Shown here in pieces: positions 34,065-41,895 of a stretch of 64,000 nucleotides of DNA. Position 1 is the stretch's first letter, and every line of letters begins with the position of its first letter. The stretch comes from Sphingobacteriales bacterium. GTDB taxonomy: Bacteria; Bacteroidota; Bacteroidia; Chitinophagales; UBA2359. The notes beneath the pieces were generated by a model. The model searched no databases. It was given only the letters and a program-made list of their open reading frames with translations, and had not been told where the DNA came from. The stretch spans positions 2,914,001 through 2,978,000 of the forward strand of contig CP064999.1 in NCBI GenBank assembly GCA_016700115.1, read 5' to 3'. Position numbers and translations under genes: made by a program.

Positions 34065-36416
34065 CTATTGAATCATCAACTTATGGACTTCGTTTCCAAT
34101 TTTAACCAAATACAGCCCGGGTTTAAATGATTGCAGGTTGATTTCTTTAGAGCCTGTAAATTCTGACTGATACAGGATTTGACCTGTCAGGTTGAAGATT
34201 TTGAGCGACTGTTGTTGGTTTTCAGGAAAACTTACATGAACAATGTTTCGGGCGGGATTTGGATAAATCAAGGTACTCGCCCATTCGTTTGGTGATTGTA
34301 ACCCTACCTGAACCAGGTTGTTATTCGCTGCAAAAGTTGGAGTTTGAATGACGAAATCACCGGTTCCATTTGGAACACGCGCAAAACCCATGTCTGCTTG
34401 TTGCGCTCCAAATATGACTTCTTCGGCTATGTTCAGGTCAGGATGAACCAGATACAGGGTTTCACCTTCTGATGATAGTTTAAAATTGGCATGCAAATCG
34501 CCCTGACTTCCGTTTTCATCACACCAGACAATGAGGTATCCTCCGGCAGGGATGACGGTTCCGTTGGCAAATGTCCATTTAGTCAGGTCATTCGCGTTAT
34601 CGGTCAGATGCCAACCGGTCAAATCAATTTCAGTATCTGCGTTATTGTAAAGCTCCAACCAATCATCGTACTCACCGTTTGGATCGGTGATGGTAACGGA
34701 GTTAGAAGCCATAATTTCATTGATGGTAACAGGTGCCGGAACATAGGCGGACAAATTGACCCGGTAAACAAAGACATCATGCTCTGCACCGACCGGCATA
34801 AACGTTGAAGTTTTTGCCGTATTATTTGCTCGGGCTTCTATATAAAACCGTACCAGCGTTCCGTTTGGAAATCCTGGAATATCGGCTGTATAGATGCCAT
34901 CGCCTGCTGCTGAGTCGTTGTTCAGGCCGTCGTCAAACATTGGTATTCTTTCAAAAGCACCTACATAACCGGTTGCAAAGTAGAGCCAAACGGAATTTAC
35001 GCCTACAGTTCCGCTGACTGCTGCCGTAACTTTTGCTGCTTCATTGGCATTGGGAGGTAAATAACTGATGCCGTTGGTTTCAAACATCACTTCACCAATG
35101 GTTGCGCCGGTAACATTTACTTCAGTATTAGCATTCAGGTTGGTTCTTCGTTGTTGAATGAAGTTTTTCAGCACGTTTTTTTCATTCTGAAAAGCGGTAA
35201 AAGAGTATAGTTTTTTGGGATCGTTTTCGACCAAATTGCTGATTTGGGCATAGTAGGCATCAATCTGTGCGTCGGCCTGTGTTTGGTTGAGGCTGTTTTC
35301 AATAATTGTTCGGAGATGGGCGAGATATCGCTGACGGAATTCGGGTACAGCCAACAAGCGGTTTAGCAGGGCAAATTTTACGTCGTCGGCATGGTAAAAA
35401 GGACTCCATGAAGCATTGTTTACTTTCATGCAGGTATTGCCGTCATATTCCTGCGGAACAATCCTGCCGGTTTCAGGTTCATAATACACATAGTAATCCA
35501 TTCCGCCTTTATGGGCATAGCCGTCATCGTCTGAGAAAATGATTTCGGACGCTAAAAACCAAAGGGTGCGGTCAATATCCAAAGTATATTTCAGGGTTTC
35601 GGGCAAATCGGTTAAAGGGGGATTATTCAATTCGTAGCAGGTATTTACCAAATCATCCCAGGGATTGGGTTTGTGTGCTTTTTTCAGGACATAATAGCCT
35701 TTATAGACCGTCGTGTCCCATCCTAACCAGTTTATTGAAGAAAAGCCGGCACCAAATCCGCCTCCGGGGCCACCCGGACCTCCGCTTGCAGTTTTCAACG
35801 CCCTCCAGTTAGTGCCTTCATTGCTCATAAACCATTCGGGATAAAAATCGCCGTTGAGTTGTTGGATATTGGGATAGATGCCCCAGTTTTGGCCGTTAAT
35901 AAACAACTGTACATAATTGGCCTTGGCGCAAGGGATATGGTTGCGGTTTTGATGGTAGTAAAATACCTCGCGGATAAAGGAGGCATCGTCAAAGCAATTG
36001 TTCAGGTTAAAGGTTTTATAACCCCCATAGTTCTGGTCGGCATTGTTGAAATCGAGGCTGATATTGAACGATTTTTTTTGAGAGGAGGTCGTGTTCATAT
36101 AAGAGGTCTGGCCTTTAAAGCGAACACCGACCGGAAAGGGGAGGGTATAACCATTGATAGTCAGGGTTGCGGCAAGATCGGTGCCTGAAGAATAATTGGC
36201 AACCAACAGGTTCCAGTAATTGGTTTGTTCAAAGGTCAGTTCAAAGGTGTTGATGACTGATTCATCATAGAATCCGGTTGATGGAACTCCTCCGGTTGTC
36301 AGTCTAAGTCCATCGTCAGAAAACCGCATTTGCTGGGGCAGGCTCTGAGCTGAGAGATGAGTCAGAACGGGTAACAAAAAGAACAAGCAGGTAAAGAGGA
36401 ATTTAATGTTGGTCAT
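34065..36416 (-). CDS. CotH-like kinase fold protein with lamin-tail domain and type A T9SS signal
   Basis: A 783-aa secreted protein. Signal peptide to about residue 23 (LTHLSAQSLPQ). About 40-420 is a CotH-type domain: LTFEQTNYWNLLVANY, GVRFKGQTSYMN, FNLNNCFDDASFIREVF, YVQLFINGQNWGIYPNIQQ, and MDYYVYYEPETGRIVPQEYDGN where the conserved acidic pair of CotH kinases is expected. About 430-555 is an Ig/FN3-like spacer. About 562-690 is a lamin-tail domain (INEIMASNSV, DDWLELYNNADTEIDLTGW, ANFKLSSEGETLYL). The last ~75 residues are a type A sorting domain (IYPNPARNIVHVSF, FKPGLYLVKIG). CotH of Bacillus phosphorylates spore-coat proteins; whether this one is active is not shown. Confidence 0.92.
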   Translation of the reverse strand: MTNIKFLFTCLFFLLPVLTHLSAQSLPQQMRFSDDGLRLTTGGVPSTGFYDESVINTFELTFEQTNYWNLLVANYSSGTDLAATLTINGYTLPFPVGVRFKGQTSYMNTTSSQKKSFNISLDFNNADQNYGGYKTFNLNNCFDDASFIREVFYYHQNRNHIPCAKANYVQLFINGQNWGIYPNIQQLNGDFYPEWFMSNEGTNWRALKTASGGPGGPGGGFGAGFSSINWLGWDTTVYKGYYVLKKAHKPNPWDDLVNTCYELNNPPLTDLPETLKYTLDIDRTLWFLASEIIFSDDDGYAHKGGMDYYVYYEPETGRIVPQEYDGNTCMKVNNASWSPFYHADDVKFALLNRLLAVPEFRQRYLAHLRTIIENSLNQTQADAQIDAYYAQISNLVENDPKKLYSFTAFQNEKNVLKNFIQQRRTNLNANTEVNVTGATIGEVMFETNGISYLPPNANEAAKVTAAVSGTVGVNSVWLYFATGYVGAFERIPMFDDGLNNDSAAGDGIYTADIPGFPNGTLVRFYIEARANNTAKTSTFMPVGAEHDVFVYRVNLSAYVPAPVTINEIMASNSVTITDPNGEYDDWLELYNNADTEIDLTGWHLTDNANDLTKWTFANGTVIPAGGYLIVWCDENGSQGDLHANFKLSSEGETLYLVHPDLNIAEEVIFGAQQADMGFARVPNGTGDFVIQTPTFAANNNLVQVGLQSPNEWASTLIYPNPARNIVHVSFPENQQQSLKIFNLTGQILYQSEFTGSKEINLQSFKPGLYLVKIGNEVHKLMIQ

Positions 36417-36459
36417 GTTGTTAAAAAAGGTTGAAAATGATAGATTTTACGCCGTATAG

Positions 36460-36467
36460 CAAAGGTA
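36460..36467 (-). promoter_or_regulatory. Candidate -7 box for the CotH-like gene
   Basis: On the minus strand it reads TACCTTTG, a full match to the Bacteroidota TAnnTTTG element, 43 bp upstream of the start codon. No clear -33 TTTG is present. The other half of this 150-bp divergent region, facing the thiolase gene, shows no recognisable box. Confidence 0.35.
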
Positions 36468-36566
36468 CGGGATTTCTGTATTCTAAGTTTAGACCGCTTA
36501 GAATCAATTTTATTCCACAAAACCACAATTTAGAATTATTTTCGCCGCCAAACAAAAATCAATACG

Positions 36567-37775
36567 GTGATTAGAGATGCCTATATTTTTGATGCCATCA
36601 GAACCCCACGCGGTCGTGGTAAAAAAAACGGTGCTTTGTATGAGGTAAAACCCATCGAGCTGCTTGCTGTATTATATCGCGAACTTGAGCACAGGTTTGG
36701 GTTTGATACTTCGGAAGTGGATGATGTGGTGTTGGGATGTGTAACCCCTATTGGGGAGCAAGGGGCAGATATTGCAAAGACTTCGGTGTTGTATGCCGGT
36801 TGGAGTCAGAAGATTGGGGGGATGCAGTTAAACCGGTTTTGTGCTTCCGGTTTGGAAGCCATCAACCTTGCGGCGATGAAAATCCGTTCGGGCTGGGAAG
36901 ATTTGGTGGTTGCGGGCGGAATAGAGTCTATGTCCCGAATTCCGATGGGAAGTGACGGCGGGGCGTGGATGACCGATCCGGAAGTAAATCGCCGCCTGGG
37001 GTTTGTTCCTCAAGGCATCAGCGCAGATTTGATTGCTACCCGTGAGGGCTTTACCCGACAAATGTTGGATGCTTATGCGCTTCAATCCCAACAACGTGCC
37101 GCTCATGCTTCTTTGAATGGTTATTTCAAAAATTCGATCGTACCGGTTTTTGACCATAACGGACTTTTGATACTTGGACGGGATGAATACATAAGACCGG
37201 ATACAACTTTAGAAGCACTTGCATCCTTACCGCCTTCTTTTACCATGGTTGGTGAGCTTGGCTTTGATGCCGTTGCCATGCTGCGTTACCCGGAGGTAGA
37301 ATTTATTCACCACGTTCATACAGCCGGCAATTCTTCCGGCATAGTGGATGGGGCTGCTCTGGCTTTGATTGGAAGTAAAAACAAAGGGTTGGAGTTGGGA
37401 CTAACTCCAAGAGCAAAAATTGTCGCAACCGCAGTGGTTGCCGATGAACCTACCATTATGCTGCAAGGCCCTGTGCCATCAGCGCTTAAAGCCCTCAAAA
37501 AAGCAGGCATGAACTCCAGAGATATTGACCTTTGGGAAATGAATGAGGCTTTTGCTGCTGCGGTTCTGAAGTTTCAAAGGGATTTGAACATTCCGGACGA
37601 ATGTCTGAACGTCAACGGCGGAGCAATTGCTTTAGGACATCCTCTTGGGGCTACGGGTGCCATGCTTGTTGGAACGGTTTTGGATGAATTGGAGCGCCGC
37701 AACCTGCAAACTGCCTTGATTACCCTTTGTGTCGGCGGAGGGATGGGTGTCGCAACTATCATTGAGAGGGTTTAA
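36567..37775 (+). CDS. Acetyl-CoA acyltransferase (thiolase), beta-oxidation
   Basis: A 402-aa degradative thiolase that splits 3-ketoacyl-CoA with CoA, the last step of beta-oxidation. The frame begins with GTG at 36567 (reading M-IRDAYIFDAIRTPRGR), the right place for a thiolase N-terminus; no in-frame ATG is nearby. Active-site residues are visible: nucleophilic Cys92 in NRFCASGLEAIN, His358 in NGGAIALGHPLGATGA, and Cys388 in TLCVGGGMG. A WEMNEAFAAAV block supports the family. Length is normal. It is followed after 79 bp by the hydratase/dehydrogenase gene, so the two make a FadA/FadB-like (FadI/FadJ-like) operon. Confidence 0.95.
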   Translation: MIRDAYIFDAIRTPRGRGKKNGALYEVKPIELLAVLYRELEHRFGFDTSEVDDVVLGCVTPIGEQGADIAKTSVLYAGWSQKIGGMQLNRFCASGLEAINLAAMKIRSGWEDLVVAGGIESMSRIPMGSDGGAWMTDPEVNRRLGFVPQGISADLIATREGFTRQMLDAYALQSQQRAAHASLNGYFKNSIVPVFDHNGLLILGRDEYIRPDTTLEALASLPPSFTMVGELGFDAVAMLRYPEVEFIHHVHTAGNSSGIVDGAALALIGSKNKGLELGLTPRAKIVATAVVADEPTIMLQGPVPSALKALKKAGMNSRDIDLWEMNEAFAAAVLKFQRDLNIPDECLNVNGGAIALGHPLGATGAMLVGTVLDELERRNLQTALITLCVGGGMGVATIIERV

Positions 37776-37854
37776 CGACCTGCACTTTTCATTTTTCGTT
37801 TAAATACCGGAAGATTTCAGTTTTACCTTGATTATTTAACCTATTCCCAGAAAC

Positions 37855-39990
37855 ATGTTAAACTGCGATATTTTACCCGAGCATATAGCTATCCTCACCT
37901 TAGACCATCCGGTTAAACCGGCCAATATCATCAATGCCGAGTTTGCCGGCGCTTTTTACAAAACCTTGCAAATGCTGAAACAACACCAACAGCTACAGGG
38001 AATTATCATTACCTCTGCCAAAACTACCTTTATGGCCGGGGGCGATCTGGAATATCTGTACGGGCTGAGGCACGAACCGGAAGCCATTTTTAAGGAAGCG
38101 CAGGAACTAAAAGCCCTGTTCAGGCTTTTGGAAACCCTGGGTGTTCCGGTGGTTGCCGCCATCAACGGGTCGGCTTTGGGCGGAGGGTACGAACTCGCTT
38201 TGGCCTGCCACTACCGGATTTGCCTGAACGACGAACGGATCCGAATCGGTTTGCCCGAAGTCAGTCTGGGTTTGTTGCCCGGGGCGGGAGGGGTTGTCAA
38301 AACGGTTTATCTGACCGGTCTTCAGGCTGCCTTGCCTTTGCTGATGGAAGGGAGAAAACTCAAACCTAAAGATGCCCTTAAGCAGGGATTGATACATGCG
38401 ATTGCGGAGAATATGGAGGAGCTAATGAAACAAGCGGTTGACTGGATTAAAGAAAATCGCCAAGCCCGGCAACCCTGGGACATAGCCGGAACTAAGATTC
38501 CGGGAGGAGATGCCAAACATCCGAAAGTAGCACAAATGCTGGCAGTCGCGCCGGCTATGTTGACTCAAAAAACGTTTAACAACTATCCTGCCCCGCAGGC
38601 GATTTTGAATGTTGCTGTTGAAGCCGCTACGGTTGATTTTGAAACAGCCTGCCGAATAGAGTCACGTTGTTTTACCCAATTATTGAACGGACAGGTCGCC
38701 GAAAACATGATTCAAGCCTTTTGGTTTCAGTTGAATGCAATCACAAGGGGGAGCAGCAGACCGGCTCAGTTTCCGCAACACAAAATCAGGAAAGCCGGCA
38801 TTTTGGGGGCCGGAATGATGGGGGCGGGGATTGCTTATGTTTCGGCATTTGCAGGAATTGAAGTAGTACTGAAGGATGTTAACATTGAAACGGCTGCCAA
38901 AGGCAAGGACTATACGGCGAAGCTGCTCACCAAACAGGTAGTACAATCAAAAATTTCACCTGAGCAAAAGGACGAAATACTGTCGAGAATTTTACCCACC
39001 GACAAGGCAGAGGATTTGAAAGATTGCGACCTGATTATCGAAGCCGTGTTTGAAAACCGCGAATTAAAAGCCGCAGTTACCCGCGAGGCAGAATTGCAAA
39101 TTTCCCCGGAAACGGTCTTTGCGTCCAACACTTCGACTTTGCCCATCACCGGTTTAGCGGAACAGTCCTCACGACCCGGTCAGTTTATCGGGCTTCATTT
39201 CTTTTCACCGGTGGACAAAATGCAGTTGGTGGAAATCATTTTGGGAACCCAATCATCGCCCGAAACCCTTGCGAAAGCCTTTGATTTTGTGTTGCAAATC
39301 AAAAAAACGCCGATTGTGGTCAACGACAGCCGGGGGTTTTACACTTCGCGAGTTTTTGCAACTTATGTGATGGAAGGGGTAACGATGTTGGCCGAGGGGC
39401 AGCATCCAAGACGCATCGAATCGGCAGGGTTGCAGGCGGGAATGCCGGTTGCTCCGCTTGCTTTGTTGGATGAAGTTTCACTTTCTTTAGTGTTCGACAT
39501 CCGCGAACAAACCCGGAAGGATATAGAATCGGCCGGATTGGAATATGAAAAGACAAGCGCCTATTATTTGCTTGAAAAAATGGTGAGAACGCTCGGAAGA
39601 ACCGGAAAAAAATCGGGACAGGGCTTCTATGATTACCCCGTAACGGGCAAAAAACACCTTTGGCCGGATTTGACTGCACATTTTCCGACCAACTCAACGC
39701 CTTTACCCATGGAAGAAATGAAGGAAAGATTGTTGTTTGTTCAGAGCATAGAAACCGTTCGTTGTCTGGAGGAAAATGTGGTGATGAACATCGCCGATGC
39801 AAATATCGGCAGCATTCTGGGATGGGGTTTTGCGCCGTTTCAAGGCGGCACGCTGCAATATATCAATGCTTACGGCATTAAAAAATTTACTCTCCGGGCA
39901 AAACAGTTTGAAGCGCGGTATGGCAAACGGTTTACCCCACCCGCGTTGCTGCTGCAAATGGCGGAGAAAGGGGAAGGTTTTAAACAATAG
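37855..39990 (+). CDS. Bifunctional enoyl-CoA hydratase / 3-hydroxyacyl-CoA dehydrogenase (FadB/FadJ-like)
   Basis: A 711-aa cytoplasmic enzyme for the middle two steps of beta-oxidation. The N-terminal crotonase domain (about 1-200) has the oxyanion-hole stretch FMAGGDLEYL and the catalytic glutamates in ALGGGYELALAC and GLPEVSLGLLPGAGG. The NAD-binding dehydrogenase domain (about 310-490) has the glycine motif KAGILGAGMMGAGIAY, ASNTSTLPITGLA, and the catalytic histidine in GLHFFSPVDKMQLVEII. C-terminal 3HCDH domains follow (about 490-705: DSRGFYTSRVFATYVMEG, GRTGKKSGQGFYDY, GWGFAPFQGGTL). Length matches E. coli FadJ. It works with the upstream thiolase. Confidence 0.95.
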   Translation: MLNCDILPEHIAILTLDHPVKPANIINAEFAGAFYKTLQMLKQHQQLQGIIITSAKTTFMAGGDLEYLYGLRHEPEAIFKEAQELKALFRLLETLGVPVVAAINGSALGGGYELALACHYRICLNDERIRIGLPEVSLGLLPGAGGVVKTVYLTGLQAALPLLMEGRKLKPKDALKQGLIHAIAENMEELMKQAVDWIKENRQARQPWDIAGTKIPGGDAKHPKVAQMLAVAPAMLTQKTFNNYPAPQAILNVAVEAATVDFETACRIESRCFTQLLNGQVAENMIQAFWFQLNAITRGSSRPAQFPQHKIRKAGILGAGMMGAGIAYVSAFAGIEVVLKDVNIETAAKGKDYTAKLLTKQVVQSKISPEQKDEILSRILPTDKAEDLKDCDLIIEAVFENRELKAAVTREAELQISPETVFASNTSTLPITGLAEQSSRPGQFIGLHFFSPVDKMQLVEIILGTQSSPETLAKAFDFVLQIKKTPIVVNDSRGFYTSRVFATYVMEGVTMLAEGQHPRRIESAGLQAGMPVAPLALLDEVSLSLVFDIREQTRKDIESAGLEYEKTSAYYLLEKMVRTLGRTGKKSGQGFYDYPVTGKKHLWPDLTAHFPTNSTPLPMEEMKERLLFVQSIETVRCLEENVVMNIADANIGSILGWGFAPFQGGTLQYINAYGIKKFTLRAKQFEARYGKRFTPPALLLQMAEKGEGFKQ

Positions 39991-40088
39991 TCTGTTAAAC
40001 TTCAGCCCTTAAACCCAAATCCGGCGGGATTCGCTTGATTCATCGGTAAAATACCGGTAAATGCCGGGCTGAACAGCGTCCGGCTGGC

Positions 40089-40121
40089 AGACCTGTAAGG
40101 AATTCAAAACCTTACAGGTCT
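40089..40121. repeat. Perfect palindromic hairpin downstream of the beta-oxidation operon
   Basis: agacctgtaagg (40089-40100) pairs perfectly with ccttacaggtct (40110-40121) over 12 bp with a 9-nt loop. No T tract follows on either strand, so termination is uncertain. It looks like an extragenic palindrome. It is 99 bp past the stop of the operon. Confidence 0.75.
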
Positions 40122-40140
40122 CAAACAAGGGCTGCACCAT

Positions 40141-40224
40141 GAACAATTCTCTCTGCATAGTGAACAATTCTCTCCACACAGCGAAGTTTTCTCTCTGTAT
40201 AGCGAAGTTTTCTCTCTGCACAGT
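40141..40224. repeat. 21-bp tandem array A (4 units, inverted relative to array B)
   Basis: Four contiguous 21-bp units at 40141, 40162, 40183 and 40204 (gaacaattctctctgcatag type drifting to gaagttttctctctgcacag). On the minus strand a frame reads MQRENFA-type heptads. The units are divergent from each other, so the array is old or under relaxed selection. Confidence 0.88.
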
Positions 40225-40283
40225 GAAGAATTAAGGCTAACTATTGAACTGCTAATTTAACAGAGGTGGTTTTTGTCGAAATA

Positions 40284-40409
40284 GTTGAGTATGCAGCATC
40301 AATCGTTTAGCGTACAGCCTCAATAGTTTAGTATGCAACCTGAAAAGTTAAGTGTGCAGCCTGAAGAAATGAGTGGGCAGACAGAAAAGTTGGGTGTGCA
40401 GCCTTTGCG
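40284..40409. repeat. 21-bp tandem array B (6 degenerate units)
   Basis: Six contiguous 21-bp units at 40284, 40305, 40326, 40347, 40368 and 40389 (core agtatgcagcctgaaaagt). The plus strand reads SMQPEKL / SVQPEEM / GVQPLRK heptads, broken by a stop in unit 2. The reverse complement of array A aligns with this unit at about 14 of 21 positions (shared t-a/g-tgcag ... gaa), so A and B are one repeat family in opposite orientation, 59 bp apart. The rest of 39991-40618 shows no gene. Confidence 0.85.
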
Positions 40410-40618
40410 CAAGACTTAGAAAGTCTGTCAGACAGTATAGGTCTGTCAGAAAATGCCTTAACATTCTTTGCCGTAAACAAAGCAGGCTTACGGATTGCGC
40501 TGAATTATGGATAAATTTGGTAGTTAACCTTGTTTTGGGCAATAACAGCCCAAAAAGTTAAAAGGTTATGGTTCTAAAACCGGCATCAGGCAATCGGGTT
40601 GTTTGTCTAAAATTCAGG

Positions 40619-41767
40619 TTAGCTGTTTTTAGATGCCAAAGTTTTAGCCTGTTCCACCCAATTGTCCCTGATGATGCGTCCGGGGAAAAATTCGATAGCT
40701 TCGGTTACTTTTGCAATATCTTCGGGGGTAAAATTACCGATTTGACGAAAGGTATAAATGCCCAAAGCATTGAGTTTGCGCTCAATATAGGGTCCAATGC
40801 CGCTAATCAGTTTCAGATCGTCTTTTTCTTTTTCTGTTGCAATGCCAATTCGCTCAAAGTTGATCAATCCCATTTTTTGGCGAATGGCTTCTAATTTTTT
40901 TTCGTCTTCGGCTAATTCTGAAGCGGTTGCCTTATATTTTTTCCGGCAATCGTCCAAATCTCGTTTTAACCGGATATTATGGTCTTCTTTATCTGCCAAT
41001 TGTGTGTTAAGCAGGGTTATTTTTTGTTCTAATTCTACTTTACCCATTTCCAGATCGCCCACCTGAACCGAAAGCGCATGTACCAAAGATTCCAAATCGG
41101 CAGATACCGAACTGTTATCAGATGCAGAACCTACCTCCACCGATGCTCCTCCGTTTCCGCCGGGTTGTAGCGACAATGATTTGTTCATCAAGGTTAATTG
41201 TTCGTTGTCGGATTTTGCCGCAGCAAGTTTTAATTCCAAAGCATCCACTTCTGCCCGAAGTTGGTTTGAACTGTTCAGCAAAGCATTGTATCGCTCTTCA
41301 AGGGCATCGTAATGTGCCGACAAATCGCTGTTTTTTTTGGTAATTTGGTGAAGGGATTCCTTAGTTTCTTGTAATTGAATCCTCAAACCGTTGTTTTCAG
41401 TTTGAATTTCACCAAACTGACTGTTCAGGTTGTTGTATTTTGATTCAATTTCCTGAAGTATTAAAATCTGATTGGTCTTTTCGGCAATTTGCTCCTTAAG
41501 CCCTCCGTTTTCGGCTCTCAAAGTGCCAATCATAGTATTAGCCTCGTCTAAATTAGCTTTAAATTTTTCTGAATTTATCTCTAACTTGTAGTTGCGGTCT
41601 TTCAATAAGGAATTTTCTGCCCGTAGGTCTTTTATTGTCAAATTCAGGTCATCAATTTCGCGCGCCATCGTCGAGGTCTTCCGATAACTGAACACCAGAT
41701 AAGTCAGCACAGAGGTAACCAAAAGGAGAAATAATATTTGTATGGTATCAATCCAGAATGGAGACAT
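40619..41767 (-). CDS. Membrane-anchored coiled-coil protein with C-terminal helix-hairpin-helix domain
   Basis: A 382-aa protein. Residues 8-27 are a membrane helix (TIQILFLLLVTSVLTYLVFS). About 35-300 is a long coiled coil rich in Leu, Glu, Asn and Lys (EIDDLNLTIKDLRAENSLLKD and similar), broken by a Gly/Ser patch near 205-220 (LQPGGNGGASVEVGSASDN). The last ~65 residues are a helix-hairpin-helix-like module: DDLKLISGIGPYIERKLNALGIYTFRQI in sections, ending FFPGRIIRDNWVEQAK. This tail is like that seen fused to many bacterial proteins and to ribosomal L21-like proteins, and may bind nucleic acid or another protein. It is probably cytoplasmic on the inner face. It follows the OmpA-like gene after 128 bp. 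Confidence 0.82.
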   Translation of the reverse strand: MSPFWIDTIQILFLLLVTSVLTYLVFSYRKTSTMAREIDDLNLTIKDLRAENSLLKDRNYKLEINSEKFKANLDEANTMIGTLRAENGGLKEQIAEKTNQILILQEIESKYNNLNSQFGEIQTENNGLRIQLQETKESLHQITKKNSDLSAHYDALEERYNALLNSSNQLRAEVDALELKLAAAKSDNEQLTLMNKSLSLQPGGNGGASVEVGSASDNSSVSADLESLVHALSVQVGDLEMGKVELEQKITLLNTQLADKEDHNIRLKRDLDDCRKKYKATASELAEDEKKLEAIRQKMGLINFERIGIATEKEKDDLKLISGIGPYIERKLNALGIYTFRQIGNFTPEDIAKVTEAIEFFPGRIIRDNWVEQAKTLASKNS

Positions 41768-41895
41768 AATTGAAATGTTTTGTCGGTGAACAATAAGTAT
41801 TTGTGTGGGTTGATTTTAGGTTGCAGGATTAGCGATTACTTGTTTTTTAACGCGCAATTGCCGAACTAAATAAGTGAGGAATTACATCGGCAGGG

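Noticed and set aside
40009..40221. Minus-strand frame of MQRENFA heptads
   Set aside because: It is explained by array A plus palindrome sequence; units are diverged and no start signal or homologue is recognised.
40141..40409. Diversity-generating retroelement template/variable repeats
   Set aside because: No reverse transcriptase, and substitutions between units are not concentrated at A positions.
40333..40419. 28-codon plus-strand frame of MQPEKLS heptads in array B
   Set aside because: The array has a stop in unit 2 and degenerate units, so it is more likely a non-coding or decayed repeat than a gene.
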